This document shows positions 26,041-36,400 of a DNA stretch of 64,000 nt, piece by piece. The DNA is from Pirellulaceae bacterium (GTDB lineage: Bacteria; Planctomycetota; Planctomycetia; Pirellulales; Pirellulaceae), in contig JADYZV010000046.1 of NCBI GenBank assembly GCA_020852965.1, positions 1-64,000 on the forward strand, read 5' to 3'. How positions within the stretch are numbered: the first letter of the stretch is position 1; each line of letters starts with the position of its first letter. A program made the position numbers and the translations under genes. The notes below the pieces were generated by a model. The model saw only the letters and a list, made by a program, of their open reading frames with translations, did no database searches and was not told the DNA's origin.

Positions 26041-27526
26041 TTGAGAATCTTCGATAGGCGTTCAGCGCAACGCCGGCCCATAGGACAAGGCAGGCTACTG
26101 CCAATACGGCGGCGAGCGGTCGGTCGATAAAGGCAGTGAGGTCTCCTCTTCCCCCGGCCAGCGTTTGCACAAATCGTTCTTCCAACGGACCTCCCAGAAT
26201 CAAACCCAGCACGAGCGCACCAATGGAGATACTCCAGCGCTCGCAGACGACTCCGACCAAGCCAAAAGCGAGCATCAGTGTGACGTCAAAGGTGCTTCCG
26301 TTTACCGCGAACGCTCCGACGATGCAAAACAACAAAATCACGGGCAGCAGCACACGACGTGGTATCCGCATCACCTGGCGACTGGCTTTGATGGCGCACC
26401 AAGCAACTGGCAACAACACTAGATTGGCTAAAATGAAAATCAAATAGATGCTGTAGACCAAGGCCCCCTGCTGCTCGAAAATCTCGGGGCCGGGCTTAAG
26501 ATTCTTCATGTACAGGACGCCGATCACCATGGCTGTGACCGAGTCACCTGGGATACCAAAAACCAGAGCAGGGATCCAAGCTCCCGCCAGTGAGGAGGAG
26601 TTTCCTGCGGTCGCATCGGCGATGCAGTGGATCGACCCCTGGCCATACTCGGAAGGCTGCTTGCTAAACTTCTTGGAAACCGCGACGCAGACCCAGGCCG
26701 CCATATCCGCACCAGCGCCAGGAAGTATCCCAATGATTGACCCGATGGCACTGGACCGCAGCCAAGCCCAGGGACGACTGCGAAACAAACGCAGCGCCGG
26801 GGCAAGAATACCTCTGCCCAAATGTGTCGCGGCCGGAGTCGGAACGGCATCTAAATTGGAAACATTCCGGAGGACCTCGGATAAGCCGAACAAGCCGATC
26901 ATTGCCGGAATAAAGTTGATGCCTTGAAACAGCTCCGGATGACCGAAAGTGAAGCGAGCTTGGCCGTGAACGGCGCTCAATCCAACTGTCGACAGCAGCA
27001 AGCCGATCGCGAGACCGGTTAGCGAGCGCGCTATGCCGGATCGTGCCACGACGACTGCGCAGCTCAGTCCCATAAGATACAACCAAAAATACTCGGTCAC
27101 GCTAAACCACGCGGCCATTTTCGCGAGCTGGTGGCCCAAGAGCATCAACACGCCCGCGCCAAGCAGCCCGCCCGATACGCTAAACCAAAGCGAGGTCCCC
27201 AGCGCCAATTCCGCTTGTCCGCGCTGCGCCAGCGCATAGGCGTCGTCGGCGTAGGCAGCCGAAGCGGGTGTTCCCGGAATCCTAACGAGTGTCGTCGGAA
27301 TGTCGCCCGCAAAAATCGCGCAGGCCACCATCGTGACAATGGCGGCCAGCGCCGGAACGGGCTCCAACCAGTACGTCATCGGCACGAACAGCGCAACGCC
27401 CATGGTTGCAGTCAGGCCCGGCATCGCTCCCAAGAATACGCCATAACAGGCGGAACAGACCACGATGATCCATACCGTTGGATCGAGAAACACTTGGTGC
27501 AGCGCTTGAAGTAAGTCACCATTCAT
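26033..27526 (-). CDS. Tripartite tricarboxylate transporter permease, TctA
   Basis: The 497-residue large permease of a TTT-family carboxylate uptake system has about twelve membrane segments. Family motifs are present: MNGDLLQALHQVFLDP, GAMPGLTATMGVALFVPMTY, the small-residue-rich IPGTPASAAYADDAY, LPGAGADMAAWVCVAVSKK, GNSSSLAGAWIPALVFGIPG and GLILGGPLEERFVQTLA. It follows the TctC-TctB fusion gene by 6 bp on the same strand, and this pair is a complete transporter. The stop codon lies inside an inverted-repeat arm. Transport is sodium- or proton-driven in this family; the substrate is unknown. Confidence 0.94.
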   Translation of the reverse strand: MNGDLLQALHQVFLDPTVWIIVVCSACYGVFLGAMPGLTATMGVALFVPMTYWLEPVPALAAIVTMVACAIFAGDIPTTLVRIPGTPASAAYADDAYALAQRGQAELALGTSLWFSVSGGLLGAGVLMLLGHQLAKMAAWFSVTEYFWLYLMGLSCAVVVARSGIARSLTGLAIGLLLSTVGLSAVHGQARFTFGHPELFQGINFIPAMIGLFGLSEVLRNVSNLDAVPTPAATHLGRGILAPALRLFRSRPWAWLRSSAIGSIIGILPGAGADMAAWVCVAVSKKFSKQPSEYGQGSIHCIADATAGNSSSLAGAWIPALVFGIPGDSVTAMVIGVLYMKNLKPGPEIFEQQGALVYSIYLIFILANLVLLPVAWCAIKASRQVMRIPRRVLLPVILLFCIVGAFAVNGSTFDVTLMLAFGLVGVVCERWSISIGALVLGLILGGPLEERFVQTLAGGRGDLTAFIDRPLAAVLAVACLVLWAGVALNAYRRFSRD

Positions 27527-27532
27527 GTGTGA

Positions 27533-28897
27533 TCACCAGCCAAATAGCCCACGTGGAAGGGGAACTCGCAAACCGACTGCAAAAATCTGATAAACGCAAA
27601 CACTCACAATAGCAGCTAGCGGGAGCGCAAGCCTCAATCGCACGCGAAAGAAGATAAGTAGTCCACCAACCAGCATGGCAGCAGTGAGAATGAACCCCAG
27701 CCATTCCGCAGACAATAGGTAGAAAATGGCGGCTCCCATCACGGTTGCCATGGGTAGGATACTCGCTGCCATCTCGTTAACTTGCTTTGGTGTGCGGCGT
27801 GACTGCCAAGCCACACTTCCCGCTGTCAGTAGCAAGAGCAGAGCGATTGCCGTCGGAAAAATCATCGGCCCAAAATGCTCTTCGTTGATCGAACTAAGCG
27901 CGGGGCCGGTAAGCACGTCGCGGAATATTTCATCTTGGTGAGCAAGTGTCTCTGCAAACGCGGCCGGTTCTTCGATACTGAGATTGAATCCAGCGCCGCT
28001 CATGAATGAGGCTAGTTCCGTGCTGTGCGCAACATCGCGAAGCGCACTGGTTAAGACTTGCAATCGTTCCGCAGGCAAACCGTTGGGTGCCGCCATGCCG
28101 CGCCAGCCGGCGATAGCCCATGGGTGACCCTGCTCACGGAAGGTTGGAACTTCGCCAAATCCTGGCACTCGTTCGTCGGCCATAACACCTAGACAGCGCA
28201 CCTGTTTTCCAGCCAGCATGGCATCCGCCTCCGGCAAGGAACAGCATACGACGTCAACGCCACTCGCATTCAGCTCCTGCAGCGAAGGACCGGCACCGTT
28301 GATCGAAATCCAGGTCGCCGCCATGGGGTCCAGACCTTGAGAATTCAACCAACCAGCCAAGGCGACATGCCAGATCCCGCCGAAGGCAGTCCCGCTGGCT
28401 TTCAGTTTTCCCGGCTCGGCGGCGATAGCTGACTGCAAATCGTCCAACGAGGAAAACGGACTGTCGCTGCGAACAAAGAGTGCCGCGCTATCGCGATTAA
28501 TTAACACAAGGGGCTCAAAGTCTCGATAGTTTACTGACGTCAAACCACGCCAATGCAACATATTCAACTCAACGGTCACCATCGTCAGCGTATATCCGTC
28601 CGGACGCGCCCGGGCACCGCGAGTATGACCGGTCACACCCGAGCCGCCGGTTGCATTAATGACGTTTACCGGCACCCCCAAATTCTTCTCGAGTTGCGCG
28701 GCCACTTGGCGCGATACGCGATCCGTGCCGCCGCCAGCCGACCACGGACAAATGATGATGATTGGCTGATGCGGAAAGCGGCGTTCCTGTCCACAACCCG
28801 ACACGAGCAGCAACACCGTAGACGTGATCAATGCTACCCGCAACAGTCCTGGTAAAGCTGCGAAACTAAGATTAAGACGATTCTTCCGATCACGCAT
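27533..28897 (-). CDS. Fused TctC substrate-binding protein and TctB small permease
   Basis: One 454-residue reading frame joins two transporter subunits. Residues 1-35 are a lipoprotein signal with lipobox LLVSGC. About 36-335 are a Bug/TctC binding protein: IIICPWSAGGGTDRVSRQ, VPVNVINATGGSGVTGH, ARPDGYTLTMV and ASGTAFGGIWHVALAGW. From about 345 on, four hydrophobic segments form a TctB-like part (FPTAIALLLLLTAGSVAW, MATVMGAAIFYLLSAEWLGF, ILTAAMLVGGLLIFF, LPLAAIVSVCVYQIFAVG). There is no stop or frameshift between them. In most TTT systems these are separate proteins, with TctC periplasmic. It lies 6 bp upstream of tctA. Confidence 0.9.
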   Translation of the reverse strand: MRDRKNRLNLSFAALPGLLRVALITSTVLLLVSGCGQERRFPHQPIIIICPWSAGGGTDRVSRQVAAQLEKNLGVPVNVINATGGSGVTGHTRGARARPDGYTLTMVTVELNMLHWRGLTSVNYRDFEPLVLINRDSAALFVRSDSPFSSLDDLQSAIAAEPGKLKASGTAFGGIWHVALAGWLNSQGLDPMAATWISINGAGPSLQELNASGVDVVCCSLPEADAMLAGKQVRCLGVMADERVPGFGEVPTFREQGHPWAIAGWRGMAAPNGLPAERLQVLTSALRDVAHSTELASFMSGAGFNLSIEEPAAFAETLAHQDEIFRDVLTGPALSSINEEHFGPMIFPTAIALLLLLTAGSVAWQSRRTPKQVNEMAASILPMATVMGAAIFYLLSAEWLGFILTAAMLVGGLLIFFRVRLRLALPLAAIVSVCVYQIFAVGLRVPLPRGLFGW

Positions 28898-29897
28898 TCG
28901 AACAGACCCGTTGCCAAATAAAAGTAAAGCGGTCCTGGTGCCGACTGAGAAGCTATTGTAGTCTTAGCGCAGCCCCGAAACAGCGTTCGCTCTGAGGTAG
29001 GTTGCTACCAATCGACGACCGAACCATCATCGGGATCGAATTGCGAGAGGTATTATCAAAAGTCGTGTTCTGAAAGTATGAATAAAAGCGGCGTATCCTG
29101 TTGATGTAACTATACCTCAACGAGAGCACAAGGACACGCCATGGGTAAGAGGAAAGGCCAAAGGGGTCAGGGGAAAGGCCAAAGGGGTCAGGGGAAAGGC
29201 CAAAGGGGGCAGGTCTCTTAAAACGTCTGTTCCTTGAAATCTCGACCGTGCGCTGGTGCTTGCCAGCCTCTTATGTTTGTCCGCAGTCGCAACTTATTGA
29301 TGGTTTGGGTTCAACAGCGGCGAGAGGGTATGCCAGTTCGCGAGTGATGATGACCGAGACGCGGGCCAAGTGTCCGGTCAGTGTTCAAGTAGCAGCGAAG
29401 AATGCTCTGGGTGCTTGGTTGCGTCGGTACTAAAGGACCCGCAGGGACACACTACGTTCATGGAGGATCGCAATCTGCGCGCTGCTAGCAATTGGAACTG
29501 ACCGCTACAGACGCGATGGCAGAGTCTGGATAGTTATTTCAGGAAAAATTACGGAATTCTTGTAAGACAACAGGGCTCATCTCCGTCTTCTAGTGTCGGA
29601 ATTTTTTCGATGCTCCCACACTCGGAGTTGCAATTGTTAGCGGCTGCGAGCGGGATCACGCTGTCCTCTTCTCGGAGGCCCCGTTCTTCCCGCTTGGATT
29701 GTGAGAAAGTCAATTGGCGAATTATTTTGAACGATCGGATCGGTCAATAATACAAACGGCTGGAATGGGAAGTGCGTGGTGTGCTTTCCCAGTTTAGCGT
29801 CGCAACACAGTAAAACACCAGAAAATCGATATTGCCACGTACTGCGTTCCGCAATACAATGGAGTATACTGCTTTTAGACAAAGAAAAAGGCTGGTG
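28898..29897. other. Gene-poor gap before the toxin-antitoxin pair
   Basis: About 1 kb without a supportable gene. At 29155-29215 there is a 21-bp tandem repeat, AAAGGCCAAAGGGGTCAGGG plus G, three units, right after ATGGGTAAGAGGA. The AAGGGGTCAGG string is typical of sequences near REP-associated (Y1) transposases, but no transposase frame is left. An open frame at 29248-29433 has no recognisable content. Confidence 0.6.
29155..29215. repeat. 21-bp tandem repeat, three units
   Basis: The unit AAAGGCCAAAGGGGTCAGGG-G is repeated; the last copy diverges to AAAGGGGGCAGG and ends in GTCTCTTAAAA. Confidence 0.9.
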
Positions 29898-30167
29898 ATG
29901 CAAAAAAATGCTTCCCTAATGGTGCGGCTGGACAACGACTCTAAGGCGATATTGTCGGCTGCGGCCGAGTTGCGCCGTGTGAGTGTAAGCGACTACGTGA
30001 GGAGCGTGATGGTGCAACAAGCATCGCGCGAATTGGCGGCAGCTCGATCGCAAACCATCGCGATGACACCAGATGAGCAACTCCAATTTTGGAAGGCCCT
30101 TTCAAAAACACCTAAACTCACTGAGTCGCAAAAAGGACTGGCGGCGATCATGCGAGGCGAAGCGTGA
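29898..30167 (+). CDS. DUF1778/TacA-type antitoxin
   Basis: From the ATG at 29898 the product is 89 residues. The N-terminal ribbon-helix-helix part reads NASLMVRLDNDSKAILSAAA and continues ELRRVSVSDYVRSVMV, matching the DUF1778 antitoxin fold that binds operator DNA. The C-terminal half (FWKALSKTPKLTESQKGLAAI) is the flexible segment that neutralises a GNAT toxin. The longer frame upstream adds 22 residues unlike the family. It overlaps the toxin gene by four bases (GTGA). Autorepression by the complex is usual for the family; the operator was not identified. Confidence 0.9.
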   Translation: MQKNASLMVRLDNDSKAILSAAAELRRVSVSDYVRSVMVQQASRELAAARSQTIAMTPDEQLQFWKALSKTPKLTESQKGLAAIMRGEA

Positions 30168-30685
30168 GTGGAGTTCAGTTTCCGATCGGTTGGAAGATCG
30201 AGATCCTTTCCAAAGAACACAATCGTCGAGGATTTACTTCGGGCAATGATGCGGTTGATCAGTGGCTCAAGGAGTCGGCGTTACAGAGCCAATCCAAGCA
30301 TCTGACTTCAACCAAGGTACTGGTCGGCAAGTCGAACAAACTGATCGGATACTATTCACTCGCAACGGCACAAATCGACTTTTCCGATCTGCCAACCGAT
30401 GCTGTCAAGTCGCTTCCGCGCCGCCAGCTTCCAGCAGCTATTTTAGCGTGGTTCGCGATTGACCAAAATCACCAAGGCTCTGGGCTGGAGAAGCGGTTGT
30501 TTGCCGCCGCCCTGCGAGATTGCTATCAGGCCAGCCAAACATTTGCGTTTGTGGCAATCTTGTTGGACTGCATCGACGAGCCAGCCAAGCGGTTTTACAA
30601 GCAATTCGATTTCGAAGAGCTGCCAGGCTATCCGATGCGATTATTCCTGTCGTTCAAATTGTTGGAAAGAATGATGCGACAGTAG
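30164..30685 (+). CDS. GNAT-family acetyltransferase toxin (TacT-type)
   Basis: The 173-residue GNAT protein starts at a GTG that overlaps the antitoxin stop. TacT-like toxins acetylate the amino group of charged tRNAs and stop translation. The N-terminal block FTSGNDAVDQWLKESALQSQ is family-typical (the 'C/FDSGxxxLDxWL' start). LVGKSNKLIGYYSLATAQ and AILAWFAIDQNHQGSGLEKR follow, with the acetyl-CoA loop (Q-x-x-Q-G-S-G). The C-terminal FYKQFDFEELP contains the conserved Tyr. The pairing and overlap with the DUF1778 gene strongly support a TA module. The tRNA target is unknown. Confidence 0.9.
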   Translation: MSGVQFPIGWKIEILSKEHNRRGFTSGNDAVDQWLKESALQSQSKHLTSTKVLVGKSNKLIGYYSLATAQIDFSDLPTDAVKSLPRRQLPAAILAWFAIDQNHQGSGLEKRLFAAALRDCYQASQTFAFVAILLDCIDEPAKRFYKQFDFEELPGYPMRLFLSFKLLERMMRQ

Positions 30686-30852
30686 AGCTCAACAGGCAGT
30701 TGTCCCGTTTGCGATATTTGTGCTTAGTCTCTCTCCAGTTTTTGCCAAAACTTACCGATCGAGACAAAATGGATTGGTCGGACGCAATTGCGAGTTGTTT
30801 ATCCCAATCGGGAATCGTTAGAGCGTAGATGATCGCCGATTGGTCGGTCGCG

Positions 30853-31114
30853 GTGGCTGGCTGCTTCTTTGTAGGCTCGTAACGAGTAATGCGAGTTACG
30901 GCAGGCCGAAGCAAGTGATCAATGTGCCGCGTATCCACGTCCCAATGAGTACCGGCCTGACGATGCGCTACGGTTGATGTTAAGCCAAACTCGACGGTGG
31001 CGACATGAGTCTGACGCGCACATATAAGAACACGGGTGCGGGTCGATCCGCCATCGCGGCCCATGCCGTAACTCGCGGTACTCGTTACGAGCCTACAGAG
31101 AAATGGCATCCAGC
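30853..31114. repeat. Large inverted repeat, about 50-bp arms, about 160-bp centre
   Basis: The inner arm 30871-30901 (GTAGGCTCGTAACGAGTAAT then GCGAGTTACGG) pairs with 31066-31096. Pairing continues outward through GTGGCTGG and CCAGCCAC. The 160-bp centre holds no gene. The outer flanks, 30686-31175, are otherwise empty. The CTCGTTACGAGCC part recurs at 63427-63446. Confidence 0.85.
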
Positions 31115-31175
31115 CACCGAGGCCATCAACCCTCGCGGCATCCATGACCAAAGTTCTGTGGCCCCGCTCCTCTCC

Positions 31176-33386
31176 CTACCGCATTTCTCTTCTTGCGGTT
31201 GCAAGGATTTCGGCAGCTTTCCCTGTGATAGCCAATTGCGTAAATGTGAAATGCCGCACGTGGTAGTTGGCAAGCATCTGGGCTAGGTCTAGTCGATTCG
31301 AGGTGCAAATTAGAGCAATGAGCATCTCAATCTCCCTTGGATCTAAAGAGTTCGACTCAAGCAGCGGCTCAATGGAACGCATTACTCGGCTGATGCTCAT
31401 GCCAGCTTCATGAGGCAAAAGTATACTTGGACCTAACGATTTATAAAAAACTAGAAGCACGCGAGTGTAGGTAAGTTCAGAAAACGGATATGGTAGCAAG
31501 TCTGTCAGAGAACCTAGGTAGGATCCAGCCTCACCACTTCTGCCGCCCCACCGCGGCAACATGTGGAGGCATAGTTGTGCATGAACATCGTACGAATATG
31601 GGTGACATTCGATTTGCTTCTTGAGCAACGGTTGCAAATTTTCGGCGGATTCCCCTAGGCTTAGTCTACTGCGAATTGCAAGCCACAACGCCCCGTCCGG
31701 AGGCGTCTCGCGGTTTAGAATCGGCTGAACTTCGGCGAGGGCCAGTTGATACCGATCGTCGTGGGTCTTGAAGCCAGCTTGGGAAACCGTATTAGCATAC
31801 CCTGTACCGCGTGCTTTACTGGCTATTGCTTTATGGCGAAAACCAGACGCTAGAATTGCCAGATCCGATCCTTGAGCCTTCCAGTGGTCTAGTTTGGACA
31901 AAGTTGACTTACTGGCCGCTTCGTCCTCGCTTTCAAGCTTGCCCATCTCCAATAGGGCCCATCGTTCGCCAATCGAACTAGCGATATCTCGAAAAAACAA
32001 TTGGCCAAAACTTCGACGAATTCTCGGAAACTCACGCATATAGTTAGCTGCCAGTTCTAATTGCTCAAATTGAGCATCCAGGGCGAGATTCACGAAACGT
32101 TCGATCGTCCATTGGCCATCGAAATCCTTCCAACGCTGCCGTCGAAAAACTCGTAACTGTTGCGCATCGCGTATGGCAATCACTTCGGTCCGCCTATCGG
32201 CACACAATTCCATCACAGGGGCGGTGCCAAGTGGAAACTCAAGCGAGAATTTGGCAATCTCCGGCACTAGGTCCTGCAGGAAGTAATTCCGTGTACCAAC
32301 TTTATTGGGACGGCTCAGGCAACAGGTCAACCATTCTTGGGTTCCATCAACGGTTCCTATTACACCAGCGTGCGTTACAGGGTTTGCCGAGAACTGAAGA
32401 GCCTGTGCGAGCTTTGTTTTCGGATCGTTGTAGTACAGTGCATAGTTTTGCGGTTCTATGAAATAGTCGCAAAAGTATCCGGCGACCTGCGCTCGAACCG
32501 ATTCCACTTTTCCGGCCTTCGCTAACGTTTCGGTCTCAGGGCCATTAGGAGGCAGGTGCCATCGAACAATATCTCCGTTCACAATTGCAATAGCCCATTT
32601 TGCATCCGGACGAATGGACACTTCTGGACGGTCGATGAGTGGACCGTCGAATTCCCCGATAGTCTCAAAGGTCTCTGCAAACGCGTAGAGCTTCTTCCGC
32701 TTAGTTGTCACTACACATGTTGCCGCATCAACAGCGCGTGCTAAAAAGACAGGTTCATCCGAATTTCCTGGCGTCCATGTATTCAGCAAGCGGCCACTTT
32801 CGACATCCAGACGATAGACCGCCTTGTTATCCAGCACCAACACATTTTGAGGAGCCGAATCCCAGATAACGCGGGAGCATTGACCCGACGGTAGCGGCCA
32901 AGCCGTCAAGCGCATGGACTCTTTCAAATCCCACACTTCGAGTTGTTTGTCCAGGACTACAAGCCGATCGCCTGCAGCATTTACACTGAACATCCCGGTT
33001 CCGTTGACTTTAAAAGGGATCGTCAGAAACGGACTCGTATCCCCATAGGGTTCGGTGTAGCGGCTGAGCCAGTAATAAACATCGTCATCCATTCCAGCGG
33101 GACGAATCGGTTCAGTTTGCTCACTCGAGAGAGATGGGAGCGTCCGAGCGCGCATCAGTTCACGATCAATGTCTTCGAAAACTCCAAGGTCCGAAGGAGC
33201 GGAAACCTCAAACTGGCCGTCCACTATAAACCAATCGTAACCGCCGCGGCCTGAATCGATTGTAGTCGCTTCCGATATTGGCGAGGCTACAACCAATTCG
33301 GGTAACTGCGGAACATCCTCGCAGCCAACCAATAGCCAGGAAAGAAGCACTACACTTTTGCAGAATCGTTGTTTAAGGAACTTCAC
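31176..33386 (-). CDS. Unrecognised lipoprotein with propeller-like and helical parts
   Basis: From the GTG at 33386 (GAGAAG six bases before it) the product is 736 residues. It opens with KFLKQRFCKSVVLLSWLLVG-C, a lipoprotein signal with lipobox LVGC; longer starts upstream would bury it. About residues 100-420 contain WD/PQQ-propeller-like strands (LVVLDKQLEVWDLKESMRL, VLVLDNKAVYRLDVESGRLL). About 440-736 are predicted mainly helical with repeated ALxE/ALAEVQPILN segments, resembling TPR-like solenoids. I do not recognise the family. It lies 81 bp after the LRR gene on the same strand, so the two are probably one operon. Base composition looks lower in GC than the neighbouring housekeeping genes. 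Confidence 0.8.
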   Translation of the reverse strand: MKFLKQRFCKSVVLLSWLLVGCEDVPQLPELVVASPISEATTIDSGRGGYDWFIVDGQFEVSAPSDLGVFEDIDRELMRARTLPSLSSEQTEPIRPAGMDDDVYYWLSRYTEPYGDTSPFLTIPFKVNGTGMFSVNAAGDRLVVLDKQLEVWDLKESMRLTAWPLPSGQCSRVIWDSAPQNVLVLDNKAVYRLDVESGRLLNTWTPGNSDEPVFLARAVDAATCVVTTKRKKLYAFAETFETIGEFDGPLIDRPEVSIRPDAKWAIAIVNGDIVRWHLPPNGPETETLAKAGKVESVRAQVAGYFCDYFIEPQNYALYYNDPKTKLAQALQFSANPVTHAGVIGTVDGTQEWLTCCLSRPNKVGTRNYFLQDLVPEIAKFSLEFPLGTAPVMELCADRRTEVIAIRDAQQLRVFRRQRWKDFDGQWTIERFVNLALDAQFEQLELAANYMREFPRIRRSFGQLFFRDIASSIGERWALLEMGKLESEDEAASKSTLSKLDHWKAQGSDLAILASGFRHKAIASKARGTGYANTVSQAGFKTHDDRYQLALAEVQPILNRETPPDGALWLAIRSRLSLGESAENLQPLLKKQIECHPYSYDVHAQLCLHMLPRWGGRSGEAGSYLGSLTDLLPYPFSELTYTRVLLVFYKSLGPSILLPHEAGMSISRVMRSIEPLLESNSLDPREIEMLIALICTSNRLDLAQMLANYHVRHFTFTQLAITGKAAEILATARREMR

Positions 33387-33467
33387 GACTTGCTTCTCAC
33401 TTAAAAGTAAATGGAGGAAGTATTCCAGAGCTTGCATTCGCCTCGCGTGTCCATCCACACTCAATCG

Positions 33468-36400
33468 TCACTGGCCGCTGCCTGCGGAAATCGAAGCCGA
33501 ATCGCTCGCGGGACTTACCATCTGCCAGCGAAATAACCGTTCGCCTAATGCCTCAAGCGGCGTCCTTGCAGGAGGGTAAGCTTCGGTGGCTCCCATCATA
33601 GATTCGTCATGCGATTCCATTTCAGAGGCCAATTCTTGGCGTCGTGGAGAAAACCCTTGAGGATCGATGTCTCCTGGTTCGGACATGGCGTTCACGGTAG
33701 ATTTCCAACTGCCGAAACTTGGCGTACCGCGACGGCCTCTCTCCATCTGCCACATACTATCCTCCCCATCAAACTCGGTAACCCGCCCTTGGCTGATCAA
33801 GTAGTCCATCAACTCGGGAGCAATCTCAGTGCCTACCAAGGCAAACTTCATGTTCTTTTGCCGCCTCACCAAGTGTGGAAAACCAACCTCTCCCAATTTC
33901 GATGCGTTAAGCTTCACTTCAGCCAATTGGTCAAAAGACGATTCTGCAAATACCTTCAGCACATCATCGCTCAACTCGCAGTTCGAAAGGTCCAATATCT
34001 GAAGAGAATGAAGTTTGGTGAGTTGGCGAATGTTGTCAGAATCTAACTCAGCGCCAGCTAGACTTAGCTGCCTCAATGCGGGAAGGTTTTTCAACAACCG
34101 AGACACATCTTGAGACGTCAACGCAATATCTCCACAGTCAAGCGTCTGCAAGTGTTTCAATTGACTGATACCAACGGCGGCGGAATTGCTAAGTCCGCAC
34201 TGATCCAATCGCAGGTTCCGAAGTTTTTCCAATTTGACTAGAGAGGCAGCAAAGTCCTCATTCACTCGAGTTCCAGTCAGCACCAAGGATTCTAGCTTGT
34301 GAAGCCTAGCAATCCTCCCGAGTGTTTCAGGAAGGAGATCAGCATGCGCCAGTGTTAGTCTTTTTAACCCAGTGCATCCCAGTACTTCATTGACGATTGC
34401 ATCTGAACAGCTCGCTCCGCCGGCGGAAAAGAATTCCAAGTCGCGAACACCTTTGATTACCGCTCCTGCGGGCAATGGCGATTGAAAGCTTAATCCAGTA
34501 AGTGCCGGCGCGGATTCGATATGCAGCACCTTCAACGGCAATACCGTTTCAAAGTAGTCGCTCAACTTGGGAGCATTCAAGATTTTCAATGCGTCCATGG
34601 GCGATTGCGTCGTCATAAACGCACTACTGCTGCCCGGAGTAGGCGCGGAGACCTTGTAGAAAACAGTTTCTAGGTTGGGGATGTTTTCGAGCCTCAATCG
34701 TTGAACATAATCTCGTTCACACACCAGCCTGCGTAGATTGGGAAACGACTTTGCCAGCCACTCAATCATTCTTCCGTCAACATAGATACTGACCAGAGAC
34801 AGTACTTGCAGTTGCTCCATCCCCTCCAACTCGCGCAGTTGCGACTCTTCCAAGCCCGATCTTCCCAGTACGAGTTCGCGAATCGACTGATTGTCAACCA
34901 ACGCATTCAGCTTCACGTCGCGGAGCGGCACGAGCTCGAAATCAACACGGTGTACCACCGATTGAGTGGCGATATCATCGACCCATTTCTGCCGCCGAGA
35001 CAGCTCAATTTCGTCATGCGTGAGATACCCCATCGCACCTCCATACTGCGTATCTGCCGAGCCGTATAGCCTCAGGGAATCATAGTCCTTGCGGCTGGCA
35101 CTCTTGTTGAATACGCACAACCCGAGCGAGAGAGTCTCTTGTTCGATGTCAATGGATTCTGTATCGACAGGAAAGATAGTGAGTTTCTCCAGCTTCGGTA
35201 CGCCGCGCATGCGAAGTTTGCCTACCCATAGAAAACTTGGAACGATTTGATTTGAACTTGTCCGCTGGTCCCACTGGAAAAGAGACAGGGCAATCTTAGA
35301 CAGTTTTGGCAAGTCCTCAAAATCGATGTCAAACTTTTGCAGCGTATCCAGTTCCACGGATTCAAGTTTCGGAAGGTGCTTCAGCGTTAACTCCACCACT
35401 TCATTATTCAATAGCTCATCGTATTCATAACATGAGAGATGGACCAATTCTGGCCAGCCATCAAGTCGTAAACTATCGCCCATTCCTTTCGCAGGATGTG
35501 GCAAGTTCAGTTTCCGCAGAGTTTTTGCAAACGCTGGCCTACCGAATTCGGAAAGTTTCACATCGGTGTGTACAAGATTCAGTTCGAGCAGTCGCGGCTG
35601 TGCCCCCAGTGCTGCTACTCCAGCCGCACTGATATTCGTCCGCATGAGATTAAGCCTCCGCAGCGCAGGCAAGGAGCGGACAACATCAATTGCGACGGCA
35701 TTGATCGGTCGACCGACAATTGCTAATTCAATGAGCAACGGATTTGTCTTCAAGCGATCAAGCGAGTGAAAGTCGTAGACTCCACCAGCAATATTCAATG
35801 TCCGCAAGTAGGGTAGCGCCGCCACCACTTCAAGCAGCGCATTGTCTGGATTCTGTAGACGCACCTCCACGATCCGAAGGCATCCTGCTTCTGCAATATA
35901 TCGAAAAAGTGATTGGGTCAACCATGGCAGAGCGGTCTCCTGCCGTACGGCTCCACCCTTTTCGATAATCTCCAAGGCCAGCCTTGCTTCCGCAGCCCCA
36001 CGATTTCGGATCCACTGCCAATAACCGAATGCGCATGCCAGTATTGCCGTCGCAACAAAGATATCGGACAACTGAAGATTGCGTTGCTTCCGATTTGCAA
36101 CACTGTTGCTCCTTGAGGTTTCTTCGTCAGCCGTCTCCGGCTCACTACTGAGTGTAGAAGACAACGGTTTCTGCTGACAAAAGATCTTGTTATAGATCGA
36201 CAAGCCAAGCGGAAGCGAGAGCCAGAAACCAAGATTGTAGATTAATGCAAGCCAACTAAAACTGGCGATCGGATCGCTACCGATTTCGGTATTGGACCGA
36301 TAGAATTTGCACGGCCATCCGGCCAAGGTCAGCGACGGTGCAATCAAGCTCGATTCCACAAGCAATTGCACCCTAGTGCCAAACGATTCGCTACTCACCT

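Noticed and set aside
29248..29433. 61-residue open frame in the gap before the TA pair
   Set aside because: No ribosome binding site, no motif, no neighbour context.
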